The notes beneath the pieces are model-generated. The model did not search any database. It was not told the origin of the DNA and saw only the letters and a program-made list of their open reading frames with translations. A program made the position numbers and the translations under genes. From Eurosta solidaginis (lineage: Eukaryota > Arthropoda > Insecta > Diptera > Tephritidae): a DNA stretch of 64,000 nt. The stretch lies in NCBI RefSeq assembly GCF_040869045.1, contig NC_090319.1, positions 54,160,779 to 54,224,778 on the forward strand, in the 5' to 3' direction. How positions within the stretch are numbered: the stretch's first letter is position 1; the number at the start of each line of letters is the position of its first letter. Below, one piece after another: positions 21,721-34,086 of this stretch.

Positions 21721-21731
21721 TTTAATTACAG
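21721..21731 (+). other. osa splice acceptor
   Basis: A T-rich tract ending TTTAATTACAG precedes the exon. The exon then gives 103 bases of 5' UTR before the ATG at 21835. Confidence 0.75.
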
Positions 21732-21834
21732 ATAAATCTCAAGCGCAGTTGAAGCGGCAGTTGACGAAAACCTCAAGCCTCTTACAACAGCAACTGCGAG
21801 CAAGAGATTTCTTTTGGATTGTGTCAAACAAGTA

Positions 21835-22737
21835 ATGAATGAGAAAATAAAATCACCCTCGGGGCAGGGTGGTGCAGCTGGCGGTGGCGTAGGTGGAGCA
21901 GGTCCTCCAAGTGGACCTGGAGCACCAATTGGATCTGGTGGTGGTGGTGGCAATGTTGGTGCCATAGCTGGTATGCCAGGTGGTCCAAATCCACCCAACT
22001 CAGCGTTAGGTGGTGGACCTCCCCCAAGTGGGGGACCCGCACCAAACAACGGTAGTGGTGAGCCACAACAGCAAGCAGTTCCACATAGCTATGGACCACC
22101 TGGTAGTGACCCTGCTGCGGCAATATCACACTATCATTTGCATCAGCAACCACATCCACAACATATGGCACACCCGCAAGGTGGACCCGGTATGCCACAA
22201 AATCCTGGCGAGCAGCAACAACAAAAGGACGAATATGGGCAAAGTTCATTAGGTGTCCCACCACCACCCGGTGGGCATCACCCTGTTTATGGACGTTATC
22301 ATCATCCAGATCCAAATATTGATCCCTATCGTTATGGGCACACGCCTATGCAACAAGCCCCACCTGGTGGTAAACCACAACAGCAACCTGGACCGCCAAC
22401 AGGGCCTGGTGGTGGTATTGCTTCACCAAATCGGCCACCACAACAACGATATATACCAGGTCAACCACCACAAGGGCCCACACCCACATTGAACTCACTG
22501 TTACAATCGTCGCATCCACCACCACCGCCACAACATCGTTACGCCAATAGTTATGATCCACAACAACAACAGCAAGTTGCACAACAGCAACAACAACAAC
22601 AGGGCGGGCCACAAGGACCACATGGACCACCACCTCCACCACATCAACCATATGGTGGACAACAAGGTTGGGCACCACCACCGCGTCCATATAGTCCACA
22701 ATTGGGACCATCGCAAGCTTATCGAACACCACCACCG
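21835..22737 (+). CDS. osa: osa, first coding exon (N-terminal 301 codons)
   Basis: Osa (eyelid; ARID1 in vertebrates) is the ARID subunit that defines the BAP form of the Brahma SWI/SNF chromatin-remodelling complex in the nucleus. The exon encodes only the low-complexity N-terminal region: MNEKIKSP at the start as in Drosophila, a Gly/Pro-rich stretch, HYHLHQQPHPQH, GRYHHPDPNIDPYRYGH, then the highly conserved RPPQQRYIPGQPPQGPTPTL, QHRYANSYDPQ, a poly-Gln run and GWAPPPRPYSPQLGPS. ATG 21835 is chosen because MNEKIKSP matches the fly start; an upstream in-frame ATG (21814) would add seven residues. The exon ends in phase 0 at 22737 before GTAAGT. The ARID and EHD domains are on later exons outside the window. 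Confidence 0.94.
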
Positions 22738-22743
22738 GTAAGT
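22738..22743 (+). other. osa splice donor
   Basis: GTAAGT directly follows a complete Pro codon (phase 0). Reading through gives only 18 further codons before a stop, so splicing is expected. Confidence 0.88.
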
Positions 22744-24345
22744 GAAGCCATACAATTTTACTGTTACATAAGTATGTTCATATATGTATAACAAAAAAAA
22801 AAAGTGAAAGCGCTGGTAAAATCTAAAAAGCAGATAATATCCGGCTTATCAATACAGTAGCAGAGCAACCGGCAAAATTAGAATATATCAACATGTAAAT
22901 AAATAAACAATTAGCTTACCGGCAGAATTTTTTTTTTCTAGTTGGGATATCCCCTATGCTTACTCATGCCAATGTAGAAACATATGTACGTTTGTATGTC
23001 ATTATGTGCATACTTTGAGTTCATACCCGCGCTGTTCAATTCATTCATTTATTTAATAGTCGTTGAGTAAAATTTTGCCGCCTTAAATCATCAGCAAGGG
23101 CAATACGTCAGCTGCTATAGAAACAACAACAAGAGGCTCACAAACAAAAAAATAATCACAACAAAACAAAAAGTATATTTATATTACGGACAGAAATTAA
23201 AAAGAACAAAAATTAAACCAAACATCCACCTTATATAAATAAATATGTAGCTTTGTGTGGCTGTATGTCAAATATGTTTGTATGTGCATGCAGACATTTA
23301 TAGCACTAAATGGTATAAAAAGTTGTATTACTTGGGTACTACTGGTTAGAGACGGACGGACATCATTCAAATAAAATTGCCAATTTACCCATATGTTGAT
23401 AGGTATGTACTATGTTCATACTATATTGTATGTATGTATGTTTGTATGGTTATATGTTTAAACAAACGCATATGAAACAAGCTGCCTTGTGCTCGTACGA
23501 CGTCACCTTAAATAAATGCTACTAAATGATGTAATATTAACATTTATACATATATACACCGACGTCTGATAAAGTAGCACACACTACATACGTATTCTAC
23601 AAACATTCTCAATAAATTTATAGACACTTGTTTTATGTATGCACAGCAATGTCATGTATATATGTCAGTGCATAGATATGCATGAAACTGTGTCAATAAG
23701 CGTTTGTTGTGTTTTCATGAATGAAATATATAACAAAAACAAAAAAAAAACATGCATCAACCAGCGTGGCGGCATCCTTTATCCAACAAAAACAACTACA
23801 AAGCATTACCATCAAAAGAGCAGAACAATGAAACTGTGAAATAAAATCTTTAAGGTTCAAGTTAAAATAAGTGAGTGTGTTGGCCACGCCAGCAGTAACA
23901 ATCAGGCCATACTCATGCCCATGCCATGCCACGCCACGCTGACATTTCTACGTATTTATATATGTACATGCCATTGCAAGAAGCAGCATCCGCAAAAATC
24001 ACAAGTTCAATTTCCAGCCACGACTTAAAGGGATACACTCCACTCCATCCATACACTACAAAGATGGTAAAAATTTACCATTGACTAACTTATATATAAA
24101 GCAAGCAGCAACATCAAGTGGAGGTGGACAAAATAGCTTTGTGACTTGTTGCTATTTTTTTTTAAGTTTCTTGTTTTGATTTGCTGGTATTGTTTGGCTG
24201 CCACGCGTACCATTATTTTGGCGGTAATTCATCTGGTTTTTTTCTTTTGTTGCACTCTTCATAAAAAAATATGAGTTTTAAATTTTCGGTTCCTGCTCTG
24301 TTGATATCATAATTTGTTTTGTAGAATTTCTTAGTTGCTGACGTT
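22744..24345 (+). other. osa intron start, no recognisable transposon
   Basis: AT-rich sequence with short ATGTATGT-type microsatellites (about 23230-23460). No coding frame is supported. Regulatory elements are possible but cannot be shown from one sequence. Confidence 0.5.
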
Positions 24346-24567
24346 GTTGTTGTTGCATTAGGAATTGACCATGCTCAGCCCCAGCAAACGTGTTAGGGGG
24401 CTTTGAATATACCCGCGGCAAGTATGCCTGTCGTAAGAGGCGACTAAAATACCAAATTGATTCAAAGGTTGCCAGCGCAAGTTATAATTTCTCTAACCCA
24501 ATTGTCAACCTCAACTACACGTGGCGAAACCTGTTTCTCTAGCAGCCAGAGCTCAGTATCAGCTGAA
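24346..24567 (+). mobile_element. SINE-like family 1, 5' part in sense orientation
   Basis: From about 24379 it reads CCCAGC..ACGTGTTAGGGGGC, ATACCCGCGGCAAGTATGCC, TCGTAAGAGGCGACTAAAAT and then the unit seen in reverse at 47130-47280. The 3' hairpin and tail are absent. A GTTGTTGTTGTTGCA run at 24346 may be the tail of a neighbouring copy. Confidence 0.6.
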
Positions 24568-24789
24568 ACAGTATAATTTTTAACCATAAATAATATGGGT
24601 CCATCATAGTCAAGAAAATCTTCCTTCCAATTGTAGCCAGTTAAACCTTCAGGGTGATGCTTGGTATCTTAAGGGCCAATTAATGGTAGCAAAGAAATAC
24701 TTTTTATAAATCAAAATCAATTATACAAAATCCAAAGACTGTATAATGAATATATGTGATCTCATATATTTAATCTAAGTCCAAAGGCT

Positions 24790-25215
24790 ATAATAAATAA
24801 ATAAATAAATAAAAATAAATAACCATATAACCATAACCAGATGGACCTACCTTATGGAAATCAATGTAATCGATTAATGGTGTCATACCATAACGCTAAC
24901 GCCATAACCATACCATAGCCAACCAATTGGTTTTTGGTTTCTCGCCATATCCATAACCTAAAAATATGTGAGTTGGTGAATTTAATAACTTTTTGTAGAT
25001 TTTATTCATTGTGTTGGAAACGTTATGACTAAGACATTTATTTTTTGTGGAATATGTTTGTAATTTTTTGCGTTTTCTTCATGTTTATGAAATTTTCACG
25101 ATTTTTAGGTTAAGGCACCATTTTTTTATTTTTTTTTTTTCACCATTAATTTATCACATTGGAGATGGTTATGGATGTAGGTATGGTTACGACTATGGCG
25201 TTAGGGTTAAGGAAG
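24790..25215. repeat. Inverted-repeat element of CCATAAC / GTTATGG motifs
   Basis: CCATAACGCTAACGCCATAA and neighbours at 24885-24920 are approximately reversed by GGTTACGACTATGGCGTTAG at 25185-25205, and ATAACCATAACC units at 24820-24840 by GGTTATGGATG at 25167. It looks like a small palindromic DNA element. Borders are approximate. Confidence 0.45.
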
Positions 25216-25465
25216 TTTAATAAGCCCTTTATTTGTATTAAAACTCATAGGGGGCGCAATCAATAGTAATTTTTTGTTTGTCGAAATTTTGTTTAATGTT
25301 GCTACTAGACCGTCAGGATATTTTCGACCAATTTATATAATTGCAATTAGATCGAATTTTGAAATGTCATTTTTTAGATAACCACAAACGTCTACTTACC
25401 ACTTCAAAAATATGCAATGAAGCGCGCCTTACAGCTACTTCGTCATCCCCTATCTGAGCCCCTCG

Positions 25466-26022
25466 CGTCAGCCCACTTTTGGGCGTACATGCTTATAGAA
25501 AAACGCGCTGGAAGGTTATGACGTCGATTCCCGTCTTGTTTATATTTCATGCATATAGTACAAGACGGCATAAATCTCTCATGTTTTTTTTATTTATATC
25601 TAAGTGATTGTTTTAGGTTAAGTTAAAGTGGCCGGTCAATAAAGACCTCACATAAACTGTATTTGTCCATAGAGTTAAACGATTGGTTTTATGTTTGAAG
25701 AAAACTCAGCGGTATTTTTCTGCTGTTTTTTTTTGTGCAATCCGTCTTCTATGAATTGAATCGAAAGCAGACAAATTATTACACAAGCAGACAGACGGTC
25801 ACGTGCCATACTTTTCTTTTCAGTATGATAATGATACAAATGGTCGGGGGTTTTAGTTTTCTTTTTTGTTTTTTTTTTTTCACTATTTTCTGTAAATAAA
25901 CTCATTCACGTTTAAATGAGATACATATGTACATGTGCTCTAAATAGAATCTAAAGACGCGGTTACTAAACCAGCATTCTATATGAATGCTTATATGTAT
26001 GTACGTCCAAAAGTGGGCTGAC
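25466..26022. mobile_element. Candidate DNA element with ~30-bp terminal inverted repeats
   Basis: GTCAGCCCACTTTTGGGCGT (from about 25466) is reversed with few mismatches by ACGTCCAAAAGTGGGCTGAC (ending about 26022), and similarity continues into TACATGCTTATA. No target duplication is evident. A 25607-25690 segment inside resembles LOA-type 3' ends (GGTTAAGTTAAAGTGGCCGG, GACCTCACATAAACTG). Confidence 0.45.
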
Positions 26023-26224
26023 TTGAAGTGCTCAGAAAAATTTCCAGCAGGTTCTCACTTTCAAATTGAATAAACTATCTTGAACCCATACCGTGTCACG
26101 TATGAAAAACCAATTATACTCAAACGATAAATCTGAATCTGTCAGGCTTTTTGTAAAAATCATAATACATAATCTAAACTAATCAGTACTTCTAGCCACT
26201 ATTTCACGTATTACCTCAATCTAA

Positions 26225-26977
26225 ATTATATATATTATTTCTAATTGCTGTTTTTATGTACGGGTCCCTTTTTCGCCCTTATTTGGAATCCAAGTCTATA
26301 AATAAAGTTTTGGTTGTAAAGATGGAGATTCGGGCTATTAGCGAGCTTTGGGCAATTTTGGTCGTAGTGCTTTCGTTTAGCTATGTTTTATTAAAATAAA
26401 TAAATAAATGTAAGGCGCGATAACCTCCGAAGAGATCTAAGGCCGAGCTTCTCTTCCAATTTGCGTCGTGCTCCTATTGATTTTCCTACAAATCGGCCGG
26501 ACGGGACCTACATGTTTTATGCCGACTCCGAACGGCATCTGCAAGGCAGATGAGTTTTCACTGAGAGCTTTTTATGGCAGAAATACACCCGGAGCGCTTG
26601 CCAAACACTGCCGAGGGGCGACCCCGCTTAGAAAAATTTTCTTCTAATTGAAAAACCTTATTTCTAAAATTTTGATGTTGCTTTGCCCGGGGTGTGAACC
26701 CAGGGCATACGGTGTTGTAGGCGGAGCACAATACCATCACACCACGGTGGCCGTGGTAATTTGTTAAAAATAAACGACAGTGAGCACACAAAGAAATCTG
26801 TTTGTACTATGTCACTGTTGTGAATATTTGCACTGCATTAGTGGCAGTTGCTATCATACGCTAGAAGGCAGCGCAAGCTGTAAGTTTTAATTGATTGATA
26901 GAACAGCTGATTTTTGTTGATATTTGGTAAGAGACTTTTATATTGGTTGTACAAGATGCGCACGGGTCCGGCTCGTT
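26225..26977. repeat. Dispersed repeat, left copy, interrupted by a tRNA-type SINE
   Basis: 26225-26395 and 26758-26977 together match 42000-42387 at high identity. Shared segments include GGAGATTCGGGCTATTAGCG and GCGCACGGG.CCGGCTCGTT. The two copies are in direct orientation. Confidence 0.75.
26396..26757 (-). mobile_element. tRNA-derived SINE
   Basis: On the minus strand it starts CCACCGTGGTGTGATGG, with an A-box-like GGTGTGATGGTATTGTGC (26743-26726) and a B-box-like GGGTTCACACCCCGGG (26702-26685), the spacing of a pol III promoter. A non-tRNA body follows, then a (TTTA)n tail (26396-26409). Related repeat 42000-42387 lacks it and shows the empty site. Confidence 0.75.
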
Positions 26978-27267
26978 ACCACATAATTGCTATTGCGATT
27001 CGAAAAATTGAATTCGATCACGGATCGTATAACACGATACGGGCCTCGATTTTTATTCTCCTGTTTCTTTCATTGCTTTTTCGTGTTTAGCGACTGCGTA
27101 GCCAGTTTTTCATTCATACCCCGCCGTCTTGAAAGTATCATCTATCCTCATTCGTTTTGCTCATGGATGCTTAACGCAGCTAATTAATCTGGCTGTCCCT
27201 ATTGCCCCGGAAAATCCAGTACGAAGATTGCCGAAACTCTTTCTTATTTCTTTTTTTGCTCTTTTTC
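26978..27267. other. Unassigned, nothing recognised
   Basis: Single-copy-like sequence between two repeats. Confidence 0.35.
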
Positions 27268-27323
27268 TTGTTGTTGTAGCGATAAGGACACTGCCCGAAT
27301 GCCTTGGGGAGTGTTATCGAGTT
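27268..27323 (-). repeat. SINE-like family 1, piece left of the LTR element
   Basis: Reads CTTGTTGTTGTAGCGATAAGG through the hairpin 27281-27318 and then stops at the LTR. The continuation is at 40966. Confidence 0.75.
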
Positions 27324-27747
27324 TGTGGCGTTCCAAAATGGAAGCCTCCGTATCGTGTCCGCCTCGCGGCGTTACCTTTTCAACGCTCCTTCTTTTGGGA
27401 GGACGCCGCCTCCAAATTGTTGCCACTTTTAAGGTTTCAATAATTATACTAACAGAGGGGGCTTTCCCCGCCAGGGCATCAAATATATTTATTACTTTCA
27501 ATAAAATGAAAGAACTCAAAATGTTTATTTCTTAGTTTAAATTTTATACGCGAAAGTTTGTACTATACACAATGTCGGTCAAAATTGGAATGCCCGCTCG
27601 TATTTTATTATTTCTCTTTTTTTCTTTCTTTGTGTGACGTTGGCTGCAGTTGTACTTGCCATGCGTGTTGCCACTGCGTGCGCCTGTCAAGTACAACTAA
27701 AGCCCCAACCACATAAGATACCTTACTATCATGTTGCTAGTGCTATA
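27324..27747 (-). repeat. 3' LTR, 424 bp
   Basis: Starts TGTGGCGTTCCAAAATGG and ends TGCTATA on the plus strand. About four differences from 40538-40961. On the sense strand it begins TATAGC rather than TG, which is unusual. Confidence 0.9.
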
Positions 27748-28253
27748 ATAATTGATCATTTTTGCCACATTCTTCTTTTTGCATTCTATATAGTTAATTG
27801 GTTCCAATGAACGAATATATTAGGGTGTACCTTCCTTTTAAATCCGTTCATTAGAAGCAATTTTAAATTTTTATTGTTATCTAAATATTACATTAGGGTT
27901 TTTGAATTTTCGTTTTTGTATTTTTTTTCTCTTTTATGTACATATAGATTGTATGAATTTCCCCTTCCTTTTCATTTTCATACGAAATAAATTTCTTAGA
28001 TACTATTTAAATAGTTAACATTACATTATACATTAGTGATTATTTTTTGGTTCTGTAATTTTTGATAATACAATTTAACTTTGAATTTTCATTTTCTTGA
28101 TTTTACATTAGAAAAATATAAGTATATACATTTTAAATTATTTTTTTTTTTCAAGATTTTTTTTTTGTGTGCCTTCTTGGCTATTTAACAGTGCTTATTT
28201 ACCTAACAATTAAATTATTAGAATATTTTGGATTTTTTTTTTTTTATAAAATA
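27748..28253 (-). other. 3' untranslated part of the LTR element
   Basis: Very T-rich on the plus strand. No good polypurine tract is seen directly beside the LTR. Confidence 0.5.
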
Positions 28254-31200
28254 TTACTTTATTTTTATAAGTCGATTTTTGTGTACTTCTTTTTCCTTTT
28301 TATTTGTTTCATCAAAAATTGTTGCATTAGGCCCGTCTATTTTAGTTACCGTAAATGGACCTTGATATATATTTTCGTGTTTTTGATGAGGCTCTTTTTG
28401 TAAAAGAACCTTGTTGCCTACTTGGATAGATAACGGACGTGCCGTTTTATCAAAATGTGTTTTAGTTTGAATTTTATGCTTATTTATTAAATGTTTTGCC
28501 AATTCATGGGATTTTTGCATTCTAAATTTGACTTCTTTATTATAGTTTTCCACGTTTTAAATGGGATCTATTTGTTCTTTTTTAATTCGTGTGGCAATGT
28601 AGCCTTTTTCCCAAATACTAACTCAAAGGGAGTAAATTGGTTATTGAAAGCTGTATGTGTTGTTGTGTTATGGAAAAATGTGAAGTATTTCAGGTATGTG
28701 TCCCAATCGGAAAATGTTTCATCTAGGTATGCCCTTAAATATTCATTAAAAACTCTATGATTTCTTTCAATTGAACCAACCGTTTCATGGTGGTAGGCCG
28801 TTGAAAAATCATGTTTAATATTTAAAAGTTTGGTTAATTCGAAAAATACTTCATTTTTAAACTCTGTTCCTAAATCAGATCTAATGGATTTCATTATTCC
28901 GTAATTTAAAATGAAGCTCTCAAAAATTGCTGATGCTACTGTTTTAGCTGATTTATCTGGTATTGCAACTGTTACCAGATATTTAGTTAAATCACAAATC
29001 ATGGTAACTGCGAACCTGTTACCATATTTGGATTCTGGTAAACGTCCTATTGTATCTATTATTAAAATATCAAATGGTTTGCAAGGTGTAGGTGTGATAA
29101 CTAATTGTTCTTTTGTTTTAGGTTTCGCTTTATTTAAAAGACATTTATTGCAATTTTTTACGAATTTAGCTATATCACGACTCATATATTTCCAATAGTA
29201 TTGTAACGAATTTGCCGCAAATCCTCTTATTTGCAATCCTCTGCTAAGTTCGTATCGCTAAACTGTTGAATAAATAACTCCAATATTGAATAATGGAAAA
29301 ATGGCCTTTATTGAAGTACTTCACAATAACACTTATACTTTGCTACTCGCTGGCTTAATAACCAAACTGATTGATAACTCAAATTAAACTCTACTATTGG
29401 CCGCCAGATCGCGTGCTTAATCAATAACTGATTGATTGCTCAACTCAAACTGAATTACATTTTACTCGCTTGTGCCGCTTTTATAGTTTACGCTGCATAC
29501 ATCTAGGCTCTTTTATTTCCAGAACTTACCAACTATTTCGAGTGTTTATAGTTCTCATATAGTTTCTACTTGTTTACAATTTTCTACTTTTCAGCGTCTC
29601 TCAGATGTATGTGAGTTTGTAGTTTACAGTCTCTCGCACACACATAGGCGTATAAGTAAATGCATCTGTGTGTGACATCTCTCGGCTGCCTTATATATGT
29701 GTATACACGATTTGATTATTGACGTGAACATCGCTTAGCATCGCCTTAGTGATGGTATAGCTTAGGGATGCTAATATCCGTGACAGTATTTAGTTCTCAA
29801 TTTTGCATATAGTTTTTTCGTACCGCAGTGTCCGCCTAGAAGTGGGTCATCGTGAAAAATTGTCATCAGTTTCTGTTTTTTGTCGTTCTCTGTTACTGTT
29901 TCTACTGGGTCTGTTAGTATAATTTGTAAACTTTTTAAAATTTGATTTCCTCTATCTTTTAAATTTGTGATTGTGAAATATTTGAAAAATGTATAATTTT
30001 TTGGCCATTCTAACTGCTTAATCTTGTGAATGTCGGCTACTTTTTCAAGCCTCAAAAAAACTCATCTAAATTCGTTATTTCGTTGGCATTCGCAAAATTA
30101 AGTAACTCGATTTTTTTGTGTTTTAAATGTGCACATAGTTGAAAATTTGAAATTTGGTCGCTTTTATCGTAGGTTATTTGTGTTTTAACTCGCGGTATTT
30201 TCTTCGAGAAGTCGTACGAAAATTTGTCGTAAACCTGTACTGCTTGTGTTTCACTACTTTCGTCTGTCTTGGGTTTGTCGTAATTTTGTGGTTTTGTCTG
30301 TCTTGACTTTGACCTTTTTGTAACTGCTAAAACATGTTTCGTCGAGTCTTTTATTTCGTCCATCGTTATTCGTGAAAGCGCGTCAGCCACAACGTTCGAT
30401 TTGCCTTTAACGTATACTATTGTAAAATTATATTCTGCAAGTTCTAATCTTATTCTTGTAAGTTTGGATGACGGATCCTTCATATTAAAAAGATAAACTA
30501 ATGGTCAATGGTCGGACTTTACTATAAAATGTGTACCGTAAACGTACGGACGAAATTGTTTAATTGCGAAATATATTGCTAAAAGTTCTAACTCAATGAT
30601 AGGTTTTTTCTGTTCTGCTTTGTTAAAAGATTTTGAAGCAAAACAGATTGGTAAGTGAGCATCTTCATGCTGTTGACTTTATATAGCACCGCATCCAACT
30701 TTTGAAGCATCAACTGTAATTATGAACTCTTTACTAAAGTCAGGATACTGTAAAATTTGAGGAGACATTAGAGCTAATTTTAATTTCGAAAAAGCAACTT
30801 CACAAGCTTCGTCCCAAACAACGTCCACTTTTTTTCTACTCAAACGATTGAGAGGTGCTGCCAGCAATGCGAAATTCGGAATAAATCGTCTATAATAGTT
30901 TGCAAAGGCGACAAAGCGCCGAACGGCATCTTTGTCAGTAGGCTTTGTATATTTTTTAATCGCATTTATTTTAGAATCGTCTGGCAGTAATCCTTTCGAG
31001 GAACATTTGTGTCCTAGGAAAGTTACCTCGGAACGAAGGAAATTACATTTGTTGGGATTCAGCTTTAAGTTGAATTTTCTACAAGTTTCAAAAACTCTCT
31101 AAATTTTTACAATGATGTGTCTCGCTACACCCTATGACGATAATATCGTCGATATACATGAATGCTTGATTAGGCGCGATGCCTGAAAATGCGAGTGACA

Positions 31201-32452
31201 TCATACGCGAAAATGAATTGGGTGCTACATTTAAACCAAAAGGTAAGACTTTCCACCGAAAAGCGCCTCTATCAGTACTAAAAGATGTTACGTCCCTGGA
31301 GTTAGGATGCAATGGAATTTGATGGAAACCAGAAAAAAGATCTAAACTTGAAAAATATTTTGCCCTACCAAAGTTGTCAAGTATATCGTCCACGCGTGCT
31401 AACGGAAATTTGTCAGCGATAAGCTTTTTATTAACCGCTCTAAAATCTACGCACATACGATATGCCTTTTGACCTGTGTGATCTTTTTTTGTAACTAAAA
31501 TTAGTGGGCTATTGTAATTTGAAAAACTTGGCTCTATTAAATCGTTCTGCAGTAAATTATCAACCTGTCTATTTATTTCTTCCCGTTGTGAATAAGGCAA
31601 ACGATATTTTTTAATGTAAACCGGATTTTTGTCAGTCAATCTGAGTTTCTGTTCGTAAAAGTTGTTAAGAGTCATACGGTCCGTTTTTAAAGCAAATGCA
31701 TCGGCATATTTTATGCATAAATCAAGCAATTGGCATTGGTCATATTTTGGCATTTTTTTTTGTAGAACACTTTTTAATTCTTCCAGACGTTTTGTACTTT
31801 CTGAAGTTTCACTGATTTTGTATACGTTGAAGTTGGTAATTTCTTCGGTTACTATATTGCATTTGTTGACATATTTTACCTCATCGGTTATATTTAAAAC
31901 TTTTAAAATTGGGTTATTTGTGTCAACAATGCACTTTGCGGTAAAAACACCACTACCAATTTTTTGCGCGTCTACAAAAACAGGATTTTTAGATTTCTTC
32001 AAATTAAACAACCGATAAACTTCACATCTTGGAGGAATCACTAAAGTGTCTGTGGTCATACCATGTAAAATTTTTATACTATGAGTTTCTGTGCCAATGC
32101 TAATTGTTATGCTATTGTTTGCGTAGTCGATTATGCACTTATATGTTTTTAGAAAATCCTTGCCGAGTATGCCGTCCGAAGGTATGTTAAAATCGTCACT
32201 TACTACGTGTAATTTATGCGGAATGAAAAAATTTGATGCAATTAAATTTGTATTTACTGTACCTAACGTTGAACCCGAATCTGTTGTTACACCTGTTATG
32301 TTAATAATATCTTTAACGTTGATTTGAACTCTATTTGTTAAACTTGAAAATTTAATTAAGGAAATATCAGCTTGAGAATCTACGAGAAAAGTGCATGGCT
32401 GATAAGAATCACTACATTTTAATTCGATGAAATCGGAATAGTTGAGATTCAA
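28254..32452 (-). pseudogene. 412-like pol, disrupted
   Basis: Protease has FLVDSQADISLI where D-S/T-G is expected, and GILGKDFL. RT: MCVDFRAVNKK, SSLDLFSGFHQIPL, LPFGLNVAPNSF, MYIDDIIV (catalytic). A frameshift follows near 31095. RNase H has TVDASKVGCGAI, then in-frame stops near 30679 and 30508, and NVVADALSRI. The integrase zinc region (GGHCGTKKLY) is split by a solo LTR. The core 29201-28568 keeps DTIGRLPES, SDLGTEF and VGSIERNHR (D, D, E), and a chromatin-end-like tail VLLQKEPHQKHENIYQGPF ends at 28254. Frame breaks also occur near 30055 and 28560. Confidence 0.9.
29202..29785 (-). repeat. Solo LTR, 584 bp, in the integrase
   Basis: On the minus strand it begins TGTCACGGATATTAGCATCC and ends AATTCGTTACA. 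GTAT flanks both sides (29198-29201 and 29786-29789). Removing it and one GTAT returns the integrase to one frame. Related copies lie at 50692-51211 and 61958-62446. Confidence 0.88.
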
Positions 32453-33256
32453 ACAGTAAACAGCGTTTTTAGGAAAGTTTTCATCTAGTATTCTAGCTCT
32501 TGCTCCCCCAGTGTTCGCTCCTGAGGGGCATCCGCGTTTAAAGCACGCACATTAGCATTATTACTCGCATTTCCACGTCTGTTACTATTGTTTCCCCGAG
32601 AACTAGATCGATTGCCCGAATTATTGTTATTAGAATTATTACTGTGGCCTCTTCTACTATTGTTATTAAACCTATAACTGTTTCCATTATTATTGTATCT
32701 GCTGTTATTGTTATTGAAACGGCTGTTATTATTATTGAAACGACTGCTATTGTTATTGAACCTATTACTGTAATTATGTCCCCTAAATCCGCCTCGAAAA
32801 CTATTGGCCTATTAATACGCGACTGAAACGCTAGCACTTGACGTTCTTTAACTTCATTATTACGCTCAACTATCATTTTTGCAACTACGTCCTTTGAGTC
32901 GCTGAAAGTAGTTGATGCTAAAATTGACTTAACTAATTCTGAACGAGTGTTCAGCCTACATACGTTAACTGTTTGCTCTACAGCCATTTCGTGAGCTTTC
33001 GCTTGCGTCATACCTTCAATGATCAGGGAACGTTCTAATGAGTCTGACAATTCTTCAACACGCTTGGCAAATTCCGAGTAGTTATTGTTTACCACATGTA
33101 AAGACGCGATTTTACCCGCGACAACTTTTGAATTGTCGGGTTTAATTCTACTTCGTAACGCGGCTTTAATTTGACTAACGGAATTTACCTCAGTTGGAAT
33201 TGCTTCGCGTGCTTTACCCTCGAGTTTCGATTTTAGAAATGATATGAAAGTACCAG

Positions 33257-34086
33257 GGGGCCTACTCTGTATTGCGATGCGAAAGAAAAAATACGCGAAA
33301 TCGCAAAATCGGTACTCTGTATCTTGACATTCGCATGTATATTTTGACTTTCGCATTCACATTTTGCCCATTCGCAATTTTTCTCCCTTTTCGCATTGCC
33401 GGCACTCTGTAAAGCGAAAGCGAATGTCAAACAGCATTCATTTTCGCATTTTTCTTGCTACAAGTAATAGGCATTCGCATTGTTCAAATATGTAAGTATT
33501 AATTGATGATTTTATAAATTGATATCTTTATATTCATTTAAAAATATATAGGACAACTCAAAAAACAAAACAAACACAAAAGCAACAATTTGTAATACTA
33601 GTGGACTTAAAATACACAAATAAATAACAATTAAATCGAAACCACTTTTTTATAAAGCATTTCTATTTGAAATCATGTCATTTTTTATTTGTTCTCTGAT
33701 ACAACTAGCAATATTTCCCATTCTATGATTTTCCACGTTTTCTGTATTTATCACGTTCACTTCTTCCAGTTCAATTTCTGAACTGGGAGGATTTCTTCAT
33801 TTAAATCAATCCTTTCTTCATTTAAATCGTTCCATAATGCTACAGAATCCTTTTTTTAATTTTTTCAACAAAAATTAATCGTTTGCCGAAATTGTAATCG
33901 CCTTGCTTCTTTTGTTCTCTTTCTTTGAGTTTGGTCAGTGATGCATACTCAAGCAAAAAATTAGCGAAAAATAAAAAAGCGACATTGTTAGCGATGCGAT
34001 AGCGCTACAGAGTTCCAATTACCTTTCGCATCGCAATTTATTTTCGCATCGCACTGCCTTTCGCATCGCAATACAGAGTAGGCCCC
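33257..34086 (-). mobile_element. Harbinger-like element, copy 2
   Basis: 830 bp, ends GGGGCCTACTCTGT, flanked by CAG (33254-33256 and 34087-34089). Same internal sequence as copies 1 and 3; opposite orientation to copy 1. Confidence 0.88.

Noticed and set aside
21824..22794. Long minus-strand and alternative plus-strand frames over the osa exon
   Set aside because: They arise from the CCA/CAG-rich coding repeats of osa. Their His/Val-rich compositions are mirror products of Pro/Gln codons.
27748..28253. Possible env gene of the large LTR element
   Set aside because: Too short, T-rich, with no signal peptide, cleavage site or membrane anchor visible.
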